A DNA stretch of 64,000 nt from DATJLY01 sp963773665 (GTDB lineage: Bacteria > Pseudomonadota > Alphaproteobacteria > ATCC43930 > CGMCC-115725): contig CAVZBZ010000002.1 in NCBI GenBank assembly GCA_963773665.1, forward strand, positions 682,001 to 746,000. Direction: 5' to 3'. Shown here piece by piece: positions 42,979 to 52,021 of the stretch. Each line of letters starts with the position of its first letter. The first letter of the stretch is position 1. The position numbers were made by a program, and so were the translations under genes. The notes below the pieces were generated by a model that ran no database searches, had not been told where the DNA came from, and saw nothing but the letters and a program-made list of their open reading frames with translations.

Positions 42979-43860
42979 TCAGAAGCCGAAGAGGCGCGCG
43001 GGATTGTCGACCAGGATCGCCTTGCGCGATGCCGGATCGGGCGGGAAGTCGATCATCATGTTCATCAGGTCTCCGTCATTCACCATCTGGCCTGCCTGGT
43101 AGGTATAGGCGTGCGGCCAGTCGGTGCCCCAGATGGTGCGGTCGGGCGCCTTGGCGATGATGGCGCGCGCGAGCTTGACGATGTCGGCGAACTCGGCGCC
43201 GGCATGGAGGAAGCGGTCGGCCGTGGCAAGCTTCATCCACACGTGCTTCTCGCCCAGGAGATCGAGCACCACGCGAAAAGCCGGCTGATCGACGCCCTTC
43301 TTGGGATCGACCAGGCCGAAATGATCGATCACGACCGGCATGTCGAGCTTGCGCAGCACCTCCGCTTCCTTGACCAGAATATCGGGCTCGATGTGGAAGC
43401 ACGCGCACCACGGCAAATCGCGGATGCGCGAGACGATGCGCAGCATCTCGTCGCGGTCGTAATGACCTTCGAGCGTCGGGCGCGCGTTGAAGCGGATGCC
43501 GCGCACGCCCTGGCCGTTGAGCGTCTTGTTGTCGGATGCCGAGGATTCCGGATTGGCCCGCACCATGCCGCGGAGCCGCCCTTCGGCCTTGGCGAGCGCG
43601 TCGTGCATCACGCGGTTGTCGAAGCCGTGCACGGCCGGCATGACCATGACGCCGCGCTCGACGCCGATCGCCTTCGCCATCGACAGCCAATGCTCGATGG
43701 GCGCGGCCGGCGGCGTGTAGAGGCGGCTCGCGACGAAGGGAAAAACCTCGGGCGGGCCCATCACGTGGAAATGCGTGTCGGTCGTGCCGGGCGGCGGCGT
43801 GAATTTCGGCTTCTTGGGATTGGGATCGGGCGGGAACGGCACGCGCAGGTTCGATGGCAT
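42979..43860 (-). CDS. Amidohydrolase, LigI/PDC-hydrolase-like
   Basis: 293 residues, TIM-barrel metal-dependent hydrolase. N-terminal TDTHFHVMG, RGIRFNARP, VVIDHFGLVDP and the terminal IWGTDWPHAYTYQ. This set matches the 2-pyrone-4,6-dicarboxylate lactonase group, used in protocatechuate and gallate breakdown after 4,5-cleavage; with a LigB-type dioxygenase in the same window that role is plausible. Start ATG 43860. Confidence 0.86.
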   Translation of the reverse strand: MPSNLRVPFPPDPNPKKPKFTPPPGTTDTHFHVMGPPEVFPFVASRLYTPPAAPIEHWLSMAKAIGVERGVMVMPAVHGFDNRVMHDALAKAEGRLRGMVRANPESSASDNKTLNGQGVRGIRFNARPTLEGHYDRDEMLRIVSRIRDLPWCACFHIEPDILVKEAEVLRKLDMPVVIDHFGLVDPKKGVDQPAFRVVLDLLGEKHVWMKLATADRFLHAGAEFADIVKLARAIIAKAPDRTIWGTDWPHAYTYQAGQMVNDGDLMNMMIDFPPDPASRKAILVDNPARLFGF

Positions 43861-43870
43861 CAATTTACTC

Positions 43871-45037
43871 CTAGTACGATTTCGGCAATCCCAGCACGCG
43901 CTCGGCGATGTGGCAGAGGATGAGCTGCGGCGTCACCGGCGCAAGCCGCGTGATCATCGCCTCGCGCAGGAAACGCTCGACATGATATTCCTTGGCATAG
44001 CCATAGCCGCCCATCGTCACCATCGCCGTCTCGCAGGATTTGATCGCGGCTTCGGACGCCAGAAATTTCGCGGCATTCGCCTCGGCGCCGCAGGAAAGCC
44101 CTTGATCGTAGCGCCAAGCGGCGTTGGCGGCCATGAGCGATGCCGCCTCGAGCGCGATCCAACGCTCGGCCAGCGGATGCTGCACGCCCTGGTTCTGGCC
44201 GATGGGCCGGCCGAACACGATGCGCTCCTTCGCATATTGGGCGGCGCGGGCAAGCGCGGCATGGCCGATCCCGACCGCCTCGGCGGCTACGAGGATGCGC
44301 TCGGGATTGAGGCCGTGCAGCAGGATCTCGAACCCCTGCCCTTCGTCGCCGATGCGGTCGTCTTCCGGCACTTCGAGCCCGTCGATGAACATGCTGTTCG
44401 AATCGACGGCCTTGCGCCCCATCTTGTCGATCTCGCGCACATCGACGAAGCGGCGGTCGAGCGCGGTGTAGAACAGCGAAAGCCCGTCGGTGCCTTTCCT
44501 GCCCGCATCGCGCGGGCTCGTGCGCGCGAGGATCAGCATCGTGTCGGCGACCTGCGCGGTCGAGGTCCAGACCTTGGCGCCCTTCAGCACATAGCGCCCG
44601 TCCTTCTTCTCCGCGCGGGTCTCGATCGCGCCGGTGTCGAGCCCGGCATTGGGCTCGGTGACGGCGAAGCACGCCTTGACTTTGCCCGCCGCGAGCGGCG
44701 GCAGCATGCGGCGCTTCTGCGCATCCGTGCCGAAGCGCACGACCGGGTTGAGCCCGAAAATATTCATGTGGACCGAGGACGCGCCCGCCATGGCGGCGCC
44801 CGACTGCGCGATCGCGCGCATCATCACCGCCGCCTCGGCAATGCCGAGGCCGGAGCCGCCATGCTCTTCCGGGATGCAGATGCCGAGCCAGCCGCCCGAG
44901 GCGATCGCCGCGTGAAACTCGTGCGGAAAGACGCCGTCGCGGTCGCGGCCCAGCCAATAGGCGTCGTCGAAGCGGGCGCAGATGCGCCCGACCGCGTCCT
45001 CGACTTCCCTCTGCGTCGTTGACAGCGCGAATTCCAT
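43871..45037 (-). CDS. Acyl-CoA dehydrogenase
   Basis: 388 residues. FAD/acyl-CoA motifs: CFAVTEPNAGLDTGAIET, VLKGAKVWTSTAQ, ERILVAAEAVGIGHAALARA, FGRPIGQNQGVQHPLAE and MGGYGYAKEYHVERFLREA. The position normally holding the catalytic Glu in short-chain enzymes falls in the GYGYAKEYHV segment (Glu present). It introduces a double bond into an acyl- or arylacyl-CoA and passes electrons to ETF. First gene of the operon 45037-42046; 40 bp divergent from the hydrolase. Confidence 0.92.
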   Translation of the reverse strand: MEFALSTTQREVEDAVGRICARFDDAYWLGRDRDGVFPHEFHAAIASGGWLGICIPEEHGGSGLGIAEAAVMMRAIAQSGAAMAGASSVHMNIFGLNPVVRFGTDAQKRRMLPPLAAGKVKACFAVTEPNAGLDTGAIETRAEKKDGRYVLKGAKVWTSTAQVADTMLILARTSPRDAGRKGTDGLSLFYTALDRRFVDVREIDKMGRKAVDSNSMFIDGLEVPEDDRIGDEGQGFEILLHGLNPERILVAAEAVGIGHAALARAAQYAKERIVFGRPIGQNQGVQHPLAERWIALEAASLMAANAAWRYDQGLSCGAEANAAKFLASEAAIKSCETAMVTMGGYGYAKEYHVERFLREAMITRLAPVTPQLILCHIAERVLGLPKSY

Positions 45038-45077
45038 GCTAGAATCCCGCCGTCAGTGAACCCGATGGAGTTTCGCG

Positions 45078-45977
45078 ATGCAACAGCACGCTTCGGCTCA
45101 GCCAAAGGTCTTTCTGAATTACACGCAGGCGGAGCTCGACGCGGCCTATGACCAGGCGGCCTATGCGCCCAATCGCGACCAGCTCGGCGCGCGGCGCGTC
45201 GCCGGCAGCGAGACGGCGCGCCAGCGCCTCGGGGCACCCGAACGCTACGCCTATGGGACAAGCGCGATCGAGGGGCTCGACGTGTTTCGCGCGGCGAAAC
45301 CCAACGCGCCGATCTTCATCTTCGTCCACGGCGGCGCGTGGCGGAACGGCACCGCCAAGGACCATTGCTATGCCGCCGAATGCTTCGTGCGCGCGGGCGT
45401 GACGTTCGTGGTGCTGGATTTCGCGCTGGTGCAGGATTCCGGCGGCAGCCTGTTCCCGATGGCGGAGCAGGTGCGGCGCGGCATCGCGTGGGTCGCGAAG
45501 AACGCCGCGCGCATCGGCGGCGATCCGGCGCGCATCCATGTCGGCGGCCATTCGTCGGGCTCGCACCTCGCGAGTTGCGCGCTCATCGCGCATTGGCGCA
45601 ATTTCGGCGCGCCCGACAATTTCATCAAGGGCGCGGTGCTGTGCAGCGGCATGTACGATCTCGCCCCCGTGCGGCTCTCGGCGCGAAGCAACTACGTCGC
45701 CTTCACCGACGAGATGGTGGAGGAGCTTTCCGCCATCCGCCACCTCGACCGGATTGCCACGCCCGTTATCGTCGCCCACGGCACGCTCGAGACCCCGGAA
45801 TTCCAGCGCCAGGCGCGCGATTTCGCGGCGGCGCTCAAGGCCGCCGGCAAGAAGGTCGAGCTGATCGTCGGCCAGCATTACAATCACTTCGAGATCGGCG
45901 AGACCTACGCCAATCCCTTCGGCCTCCTGGGCCGCGCGGCCCTCGAACAAATCGGCGCGAAGCTCATACCGGCTTGA
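45078..45977 (+). CDS. Alpha/beta hydrolase (arylformamidase/esterase-like)
   Basis: 299 residues. Oxyanion motif FVHGGAWRNG, nucleophile Ser in VGGHSSGSHLA, Asp near VAHGTLETPEF and His in QHYNHFEIGE. HGGxW plus this spacing fits the hormone-sensitive-lipase-like group that includes kynurenine formamidase. A formamidase role would suit the tryptophan/anthranilate theme, but many esterases look alike. Its end overlaps the convergent decarboxylase gene by 14 bases. Confidence 0.82.
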   Translation: MQQHASAQPKVFLNYTQAELDAAYDQAAYAPNRDQLGARRVAGSETARQRLGAPERYAYGTSAIEGLDVFRAAKPNAPIFIFVHGGAWRNGTAKDHCYAAECFVRAGVTFVVLDFALVQDSGGSLFPMAEQVRRGIAWVAKNAARIGGDPARIHVGGHSSGSHLASCALIAHWRNFGAPDNFIKGAVLCSGMYDLAPVRLSARSNYVAFTDEMVEELSAIRHLDRIATPVIVAHGTLETPEFQRQARDFAAALKAAGKKVELIVGQHYNHFEIGETYANPFGLLGRAALEQIGAKLIPA

Positions 45978-47640
45978 AGCTTCGGTCCAAGGCCACGTCG
46001 ATGAGGAGCGGCGCGCCGCTGGCGAGGCCCTTCTTCAAGAGGTCGATCGCGTCCGCGACCGTGTCGGCGCGCTCGGCCGCGACGCCCAAGGAGCGCGCGA
46101 GGCCGATATAGTCGATTTCCGGCTCGACCAAATCCATCGCGACGAAGCGGTCGGTTTGCGCCGCGAATCCCCGCATCGCGTTCACGCGCTGCTTCAGGAT
46201 GCGGTAGGAGCGGTTGTTGAAGATGATCCACACCACGCCGATCTTGTAGCGCGCCGCGGTCCACAGGGCCTGGCACGTGTACATGGCGCTGCCGTCGCCG
46301 ATGAGACCGACGACCGGCCGGTCGGGCAGCGCGAGCTTGGCACCGATCGTGGCCGGCAGGCCCCAGCCAATGCCGCCCCCGCGCAAGGCGAAAAGGCTCT
46401 GCGCGTCGTCCGCCGTGATGAGATTGCGCAGGCCGTTGCTCGAGGAGATCGTCTCCTCGATCACGACGGCATTCTTGGGCAGGGTCTCGCCGATGGCGCC
46501 CAAAAGCGCCAGCGGATCGACCGGGCGCTTGCCGGCAAGATCGCGCGCCTTCGCACGAAGCGCCTCGCGCGCTGCGAGATTGGCGCGCTTCGCGATCTCG
46601 AATTTTTCGCGCGCGCGCGCCTTGCCGCGCTCGCCCATCGCCTCGGATAGCGCGGCCGTGAGATCGGGCAAGGTACCCTTGGGATCGCCCAAAATCGCGA
46701 CCTCGGCCGGGTAATTTTTCCCGAGCTCCCACGGATCGACATCGATGTGGATGACCGGAAAACCCGGCGGCAGCGCCTCCTGGTCGGACGGCAGCGACAG
46801 CGAGAAGAGATCGGCGCCGACCGAGAGCAGCAGATCGTGCTCGGCGAGGACTTTTCGCGTCGAGGGCGCGACCCGCGCGATGTTGCCGCGAAACAGCGGG
46901 TGCGACGAGGGGAACGACGCCGTGCTGGGGATGAGCTCGGCATAGACCGGCGCGCCCAACAACTCGGCGAGCGCCACGAGTTCCGGCAGCGCGCGGCTCT
47001 GCGCCACGATGTCGCCCGCCATGATGAGCGGCCGCTCGGCCTTGGCGAGAAGTGCCGCCGCTTGCTTCACCGCAGCATGGTCGCCGCGCATGTGGGGAGC
47101 GACGCGCGTCGGCGCCATCAGGTCGATCTCGCCTTCGTCCTTCAGCACGTCGGCCGGAAGCGACAGGAAGACGGGACCGGTCGGCGGTGCCATCGCGGTC
47201 TTGGCGGCGCGGTGCACCGTGCGCGGCAGATCGCTGAGACGCCGCACCTCGGCCGACCACTTGACGAGCGGCTTGGCGATGGTCGGCAGGTCGGCCCACA
47301 GGATGGGTTCGGTGAGGTTGAATCCCTGGTCGTGCTGGCCCGCGGTGACGATGAGCGGCGCGCCCGCTTTCTGCGCGTCGTACAGCATGCCCATGGCGTT
47401 GCCGAGGCCGGGCGTCACGTGCAGGCTCACCGCGGCGAGCTTGCCCGAGGCCTGGGCATAGCCGTCGGCCATCGCCATGACCGCCGCCTCCTGGAGCGCC
47501 AGCACATAGCGCAGCTCGTCCTCGACGGCGAGCGCGTCCATCAGCGGCAGCTCGGTCGTGCCGGGGTTGCCGAAGATGAACTCGACCCCCTCCTGCTTCA
47601 AAAGCTCGAGGAAGGCGCGTTTTCCGGAGAGGTGCGGCAT
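45964..47640 (-). CDS. ThDP-dependent decarboxylase (benzoylformate decarboxylase-like)
   Basis: 558 residues in three domains. N-terminal pyrimidine domain with the catalytic Glu in YVLALQEAAVMAMADGYA, a central domain, and the ThDP pyrophosphate domain with GDGSAMYTCQALWTA and NNRSYRILK. FGNPGTTELPLMDAL and HVTPGLGNAMG resemble benzoylformate decarboxylase and acetolactate-synthase-like proteins. It probably acts on an aryl or branched 2-oxoacid. Start at 47640 follows AAGGAGG by 7 bases. It is the third gene after two M24 proteins. Confidence 0.87.
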   Translation of the reverse strand: MPHLSGKRAFLELLKQEGVEFIFGNPGTTELPLMDALAVEDELRYVLALQEAAVMAMADGYAQASGKLAAVSLHVTPGLGNAMGMLYDAQKAGAPLIVTAGQHDQGFNLTEPILWADLPTIAKPLVKWSAEVRRLSDLPRTVHRAAKTAMAPPTGPVFLSLPADVLKDEGEIDLMAPTRVAPHMRGDHAAVKQAAALLAKAERPLIMAGDIVAQSRALPELVALAELLGAPVYAELIPSTASFPSSHPLFRGNIARVAPSTRKVLAEHDLLLSVGADLFSLSLPSDQEALPPGFPVIHIDVDPWELGKNYPAEVAILGDPKGTLPDLTAALSEAMGERGKARAREKFEIAKRANLAAREALRAKARDLAGKRPVDPLALLGAIGETLPKNAVVIEETISSSNGLRNLITADDAQSLFALRGGGIGWGLPATIGAKLALPDRPVVGLIGDGSAMYTCQALWTAARYKIGVVWIIFNNRSYRILKQRVNAMRGFAAQTDRFVAMDLVEPEIDYIGLARSLGVAAERADTVADAIDLLKKGLASGAPLLIDVALDRSFKPV

Positions 47641-47651
47641 TCTGGGCCTCC

Positions 47652-48707
47652 TTAGAAGACCGGCGGAACGAGGAAAGCGGCAGGCTCGCGCGCGGCGCCG
47701 AGGAGCGCGGGCGCGGCGAGCACGATGGGCGCACCCTCGATTTCGAGAGCGGCCTGGACCGAAACGAGCATGCCGGGGACCAACACGCGCGGGCAACCGA
47801 TGCGCGATCCGGCAAGCGGCTCGAGCGGCTGCGCAACGCGGCAGCCTTCGACGAGCCACGACGCCATGCCGGCGAACCCCTTCGTGTCCGGCAGCGATGC
47901 TGCGGCTGCGGCAAAGCGCTCGGCGGCATTTTGGGCGAGGCCCGCGCCGGCATCGTCACGGAACACGGTGCGCGCAAGCCGCACCCAGGAACCCTTGTAG
48001 GCGACGGTGGCGCGGATCGCGAAGCTCGGGCCGAGCGCCACAGCGCCCTCGATCCGCACCAGGCGCCGGTCGCGCGCGAGATCGGGTGCGGCGGCGACAT
48101 AGCATTCCTCGGCGCCCAATGCGCGCGCGTGGTCCTCGACCGCGGCGATCGCTTCGTTGGCATTGGCGTGCCGCGCCGATGCGCGCGCGAGCGCGGCGTG
48201 CGCGATCGACGCCGCTTTTCCGGCAAGCGCGATTTCGGCCGGATCGGCGGCGGCGCGGAGCGCGGCGAACAGCTCGGTCGCGTCCGCGAGCGTGGCGCCC
48301 GCCGCGCGCATGTCGGCGGCGATGCCGGCCGGGAAATTGTCGAGATCGGCGACGCCGACCGTCCCGCCGCCCGATGCTGCAATTGCTTTGGCAGCCTCGG
48401 CGCCGAAGCGCGGCGTGCTCGTCACGCGTTCGACGCGGCTCGTCGCTTCGATCCAGGTCGCGACGCGCTTCGACAGCGCGACCACGAGATAGGGATATCC
48501 TTCCCGCGGCAGCACCATCACGCCTTCCGACCAATAGGGGATGAAGCCGCAGAGATACGAGGCGGCGGCAGGCCGCGTGTTGTTGCTGTAGAGGAGCAGC
48601 GCGCCGAGCCCGGCCTTTTTCATCGCTTCCTGCGCGCGCGCGACCCGCGCGGCGAGCGCGGCTTCGGGCAGTTCCGCCTTCGACCAGGCAATGAGCCCGC
48701 GGCGCAT
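47652..48707 (-). CDS. M24 creatinase-fold protein, degenerate
   Basis: 351 residues. The N-terminal half resembles the creatinase N-domain (LLLYSNNTRPAAASYLCGF), the C-terminal half the pita-bread fold, but the metal-binding Asp, Asp, His, Glu, Glu set of aminopeptidases is largely absent: no GHGxG motif is present and the ends are hydrophobic (LVPGMLVSVQAALE). It is probably not a metallopeptidase. Its start ATG shares a base with the stop of the better-conserved M24 gene (TGATG), so the two may form a hetero-oligomer. Confidence 0.72.
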   Translation of the reverse strand: MRRGLIAWSKAELPEAALAARVARAQEAMKKAGLGALLLYSNNTRPAAASYLCGFIPYWSEGVMVLPREGYPYLVVALSKRVATWIEATSRVERVTSTPRFGAEAAKAIAASGGGTVGVADLDNFPAGIAADMRAAGATLADATELFAALRAAADPAEIALAGKAASIAHAALARASARHANANEAIAAVEDHARALGAEECYVAAAPDLARDRRLVRIEGAVALGPSFAIRATVAYKGSWVRLARTVFRDDAGAGLAQNAAERFAAAAASLPDTKGFAGMASWLVEGCRVAQPLEPLAGSRIGCPRVLVPGMLVSVQAALEIEGAPIVLAAPALLGAAREPAAFLVPPVF

Positions 48708-49804
48708 CAGGCGCCCGTCTCGAACAACTCGCGCTTGGTGCGCGTCAGCACCTCGGCGCCCGTCTCCGTCACCAGCACGGAATCGCCCAGCACCATGTAG
48801 CCGACCTCGGGATGATAGGTGTTGGGATGAACGACGATCGCCATGCCCGGCACGAGCTTCGTGTCCACGTCCTCGAGGATGTGCGGCTTCGAATCGGCGA
48901 AGAGGCCGAGCCCGTGGCCGCGCACGCGGGTGTACCGGTCTGTGACGTAGTCGCCGAAACCGTATTTGCGGAACACGTCGTTCTCGGCGCGCGCCACGTC
49001 GGCGGCGGTGGCGCCGGGCCGCACGGCGGCGATGCCCGCCTCGAGCGCCGCGAGATAGAGCGCGTGCGCGCGGCGCTGCGCGTCCGTTGCGCGGCCGACG
49101 ACGAGGGTACGGCAGATCTGCGCGTAATAGCCCTCGATCGCGGGCGTCAACTCGGTTGTGACGAGATCGCCCGCGGCCACGACGCGGTCGGAAGGCGGCG
49201 TCATGCCGAGCACGTCGCGCCCGCCCGAGCCCAGAATCATGAAATTGTCGGGACAGCCTTTCCGGCGCAAATACGCCTCGACCGCTCCGGTGAGCTCGTA
49301 TTGCCGCGCGCCTGCGCGCGCCGCGTCGCGGAACACGACATAGGCATCGTCGGCGAGCCATGCCGCGCGGCGCAAGGCATCGTGCTCGGCCGCCACTTTG
49401 TGCATGAGGAGACGGTCGAACACCGAAGTCGCATCCTCGAGTGCGAATCCCCGCGCGGGATCGGCCAGAAAGCTCGGCAGGAAGCGGCGCGGCGCCGCGG
49501 CGATGCGGCGGTTGCCGAGCCGGCCGAGATATGCCGCCACCTCGGGCGCGATGTCGGGCGCGAGGTGGAGTGCCAGGCCCGCCGTCTCGCCTTCGGCGCG
49601 CTCGAGCTCGGTCGCGCTGTCGAGGAACAGCTCGACCCCGCCATCGGATGTGACGACGGCGATGCCGTTTCCCTCGAGGATGCCGAAATCCGACGCATAG
49701 CGCAGGTAATCGCCCTGCCAGGCATTGCCGTAGACGACGAGCGCGTCGATGCGCGCTTCCGCCATCGCCTCGGCAACGCGCCGGCGCCGTTCCTCGCGCA
49801 ACAT
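48707..49804 (-). CDS. M24-family (creatinase/Xaa-Pro-type) hydrolase
   Basis: 365 residues: N-terminal creatinase domain (ALVVYGNAWQGDYLRYASDF) and C-terminal pita-bread domain. The metal positions read Glu218 (TTELTP), Gln229 (GYYAQICRT), His297 (RGHGLGLF), His326 (VVHPNTYHPE) and Glu347 (LVTETGAE); the two Asp and one Glu of true aminopeptidases are replaced. It is therefore closer to creatinase- or amidohydrolase-like members than to prolidase. ATG 49804 has GGAGGT 7 bases before it. First gene of a three-gene operon with the ThDP enzyme. Confidence 0.82.
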   Translation of the reverse strand: MLREERRRRVAEAMAEARIDALVVYGNAWQGDYLRYASDFGILEGNGIAVVTSDGGVELFLDSATELERAEGETAGLALHLAPDIAPEVAAYLGRLGNRRIAAAPRRFLPSFLADPARGFALEDATSVFDRLLMHKVAAEHDALRRAAWLADDAYVVFRDAARAGARQYELTGAVEAYLRRKGCPDNFMILGSGGRDVLGMTPPSDRVVAAGDLVTTELTPAIEGYYAQICRTLVVGRATDAQRRAHALYLAALEAGIAAVRPGATAADVARAENDVFRKYGFGDYVTDRYTRVRGHGLGLFADSKPHILEDVDTKLVPGMAIVVHPNTYHPEVGYMVLGDSVLVTETGAEVLTRTKRELFETGA

Positions 49805-49932
49805 TCCCGCACCTCCGGCCTGCCCCCGCGCGTCATACGATGGAAGGGGTGGGCTGGGCAAGGCACGGGCGCTCGGGTATCATCCAGCCAGAGAAGCGGG
49901 CGCGTGCGAACACGCCCCTGGGAGAGGAAGCC

Positions 49933-50880
49933 ATGGCAGTCATCAAGGTATGGGATATCGCCTACGGGCGCCTGCGGTCGCCCGATCTCGACAAGCAGGA
50001 AGAGTTTCTGAGCGACTTCGGCATGGTGCGCGCGGCGCGCACGGCCAACGCGCTCTACATGCGCGGCACCGATCCGTTCCATCACCTCCACGTCACCGAG
50101 AAGGGCGATGCCGGGTTCCTCGGCATGGCCTGGCACGCGAAGAGCGAGGACGATTTGAAGGCGCTCGCCAAGGCGCCGGGGGCCTCCGGCATCGAGCATG
50201 TGGACGAACCCGGCGGCGGCATGCGCGTCCGCCTCAAGGAGCCGAACGGCTACACGATCGAGGTCGTCTATGGCATGGATTCGGTCCTGCCGATCCAGGC
50301 TTCGCGCCAGGCGGTCAATTCGGGTCCGATCCCGCTCAACCGGCGCGGCGAGCTGATGCGCATCCGCAAGGGACCGTCCTCGGTGAAGCGCATCGCGCAC
50401 GGCGTCATGGGCACGCCGCGCAACATGGAGACGGTGAAGTGGTTCCGCGAGATGCTCGGCCTCGTCTGCTCGGACGACGTCTATGCCGGGCCCAAGGAGA
50501 ACGTCATTGGCTCGTTCAACCGCTGCGACAACGGCGACGAGTATGTCGATCACCACGTCTTCTTCTGCATGAAGCACGAGAAGACCGGCCTCAACCATTT
50601 CTCGTTCGAGGTGCAGGACATCGACGACGTGTTCATGGGCCACGAATATCTCGTCGGCAAGAAGAAGTACGACCACATGTGGGGCATCGGCCGCCACCTG
50701 CTCGGCAGCCAGGTGTATGACTACTGGGCCGATCCCTATGGCCGCGTGCACGAGCACTGGGCCGACAGCGACCGGCTCAACATCCATAACGGCTCGAACC
50801 TCATCCCGGTCGAGCAGGGCTTCACCTCGCAATGGGGCGAAGGGCCGCCGGATAAATTCATCCATCACCTGAGCCCCTGA
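49933..50880 (+). CDS. VOC-family type I extradiol dioxygenase-like protein
   Basis: 315 residues, two VOC domains. Expected Fe ligands His156 (RIAHGVMG), His222 (GLNHFSFEV) and Glu274 (RVHEHWADSD). It has long identical stretches with the protein at 8820-9767 (HMWGIGRH, VRLKEP/VRLKDP, GSFNRCD), so the two are paralogs. ATG 49933 follows GAGAGGAAG. Followed by a strong terminator, so it is probably transcribed alone. Confidence 0.86.
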   Translation: MAVIKVWDIAYGRLRSPDLDKQEEFLSDFGMVRAARTANALYMRGTDPFHHLHVTEKGDAGFLGMAWHAKSEDDLKALAKAPGASGIEHVDEPGGGMRVRLKEPNGYTIEVVYGMDSVLPIQASRQAVNSGPIPLNRRGELMRIRKGPSSVKRIAHGVMGTPRNMETVKWFREMLGLVCSDDVYAGPKENVIGSFNRCDNGDEYVDHHVFFCMKHEKTGLNHFSFEVQDIDDVFMGHEYLVGKKKYDHMWGIGRHLLGSQVYDYWADPYGRVHEHWADSDRLNIHNGSNLIPVEQGFTSQWGEGPPDKFIHHLSP

Positions 50881-50893
50881 GGGGCCTAACGGA

Positions 50894-50929
50894 AGCCCTC
50901 TCGCCCATGCGGCGAGAGGGCTTTTCTTT
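50894..50929 (+). terminator. Rho-independent terminator
   Basis: Perfect 12-bp stem AGCCCTCTCGCC/GGCGAGAGGGCT (50894-50905, 50911-50922), 5-base loop, then TTTCTTT-type tail. It ends transcription of the VOC gene before the enoyl-CoA hydratase gene. Confidence 0.9.
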
Positions 50930-50944
50930 CATGAGGGAGACGAC

Positions 50945-51676
50945 ATGGCCGACATCCTATCGAAGCGCGACGGCGCGGTGCTGGAGATCACGCTGAACCG
51001 CCCCGAGCAGGGCAACGGTGCGACCGACGAGATGGCGGTCGAAGTCACGCGGCTCATCGAGGAGGCGGGCAGCGGCACGCAGCTCATCGTCCTGCGCGGC
51101 GCAGGCAACGATTTCTGCATCGGCCGCGCGACCATGGGCCAGGCGCCGCAGGGCCCGGTCGAGGCGCTCGACCGCAAGCGCGCGTTCGACGTGATCTTCA
51201 AGACCTATGGCGCGATCCGCAATTCGCCGGTGCCGGTCGTGGGCGTCGTCCAGGGGCGCGCCTTGGGCTTCGGCTGTGCCGTGGCGGCGGTGTGCGACAT
51301 CACGCTGGCCTCCGACAAGGCGACGTTCCAGGTGCCGGAGATGGCGCACAATATCCTGCCGACCATGGTGATGTCGTCCTTCATCGACCGCGTGCCGCTG
51401 AAGGCGTTCACCTATCTCGTCTATTCGACGGCCGTGATCGGCGCCGAGCGGGCCCTGAGCTTCGGCATCGTGAGCGACGTTGTGCCGGCCGCCGGGCTCG
51501 AGGACGCGGTGCAAAAACTCAAGGCTGCTATCCTGAAGGCGCCGCCGCCGGCCATTCGCGGCGTCAAGGAATACGCCAAGACCGCCTTCGCCATGTCGAC
51601 CGACGGCGCGGTCGATTACGCGCGCAACATCCACGCAGTGATCAACTCGTCGTCGGAGATGCGGCGGAAGGGGTAA
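50945..51676 (+). CDS. Enoyl-CoA hydratase/isomerase family protein
   Basis: 243 residues, crotonase fold. N-terminal EITLNRPEQGNGATDEM, oxyanion-hole segments VLRGAGNDFCIGR and VQGRALGFGCAVAAVCDIT. The two catalytic Glu of enoyl-CoA hydratase are not in their usual places: the GCAVAAVCDITLAS region has no acidic pair beside the usual site, so another crotonase reaction (isomerisation, hydrolysis) is possible. GGGAG precedes ATG 50945 by 6 bases. Converges with the GYD gene, stop to stop. Confidence 0.87.
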   Translation: MADILSKRDGAVLEITLNRPEQGNGATDEMAVEVTRLIEEAGSGTQLIVLRGAGNDFCIGRATMGQAPQGPVEALDRKRAFDVIFKTYGAIRNSPVPVVGVVQGRALGFGCAVAAVCDITLASDKATFQVPEMAHNILPTMVMSSFIDRVPLKAFTYLVYSTAVIGAERALSFGIVSDVVPAAGLEDAVQKLKAAILKAPPPAIRGVKEYAKTAFAMSTDGAVDYARNIHAVINSSSEMRRKG

Positions 51677-51997
51677 TCAGCGGCCCGGGACGGTGAGCTT
51701 CGAGGCCTTGTCGAGGGCGCGGTCGACTTCCTCGATGGTGAGGAGCGCCGTCGTCTTGGTGTGCACGAGGCCGCTCGATCCCAGCGCCATGGCGAGCGCG
51801 CTGACGCTGACGATGTCGGGCAGATCGGCGATGCCGACGACGTCATGCTCGCCGAGGCTGTAATAGAAATTCTCGAGCTTGCCGCCGAGGCTTTCGACCG
51901 CCTTCTGCACCACGGTGCGCCGGCCGGTGCCCTTGTCGCGCTGCAGGACCTTGAAGCCGTCGGCGCTCAGCGACACCTGGACGAGGTATTTCGCCAT
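51677..51997 (-). CDS. GYD-domain protein
   Basis: 106 residues of the GYD family: KYLVQVSLSADGFKVLQ, AVESLGGKLENFYYSLGEHDVVGIADLPD, VSALAMALGSSGLV and TIEEVDRALDKA. GYD proteins are small cytoplasmic proteins of unknown role, often near aromatic and VOC genes. Probably co-transcribed with the VOC gene 24 bp upstream. Confidence 0.85.
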   Translation of the reverse strand: MAKYLVQVSLSADGFKVLQRDKGTGRRTVVQKAVESLGGKLENFYYSLGEHDVVGIADLPDIVSVSALAMALGSSGLVHTKTTALLTIEEVDRALDKASKLTVPGR

Positions 51998-52021
51998 CTC
52001 GATCCTCCCCCCTCTCTCTGC

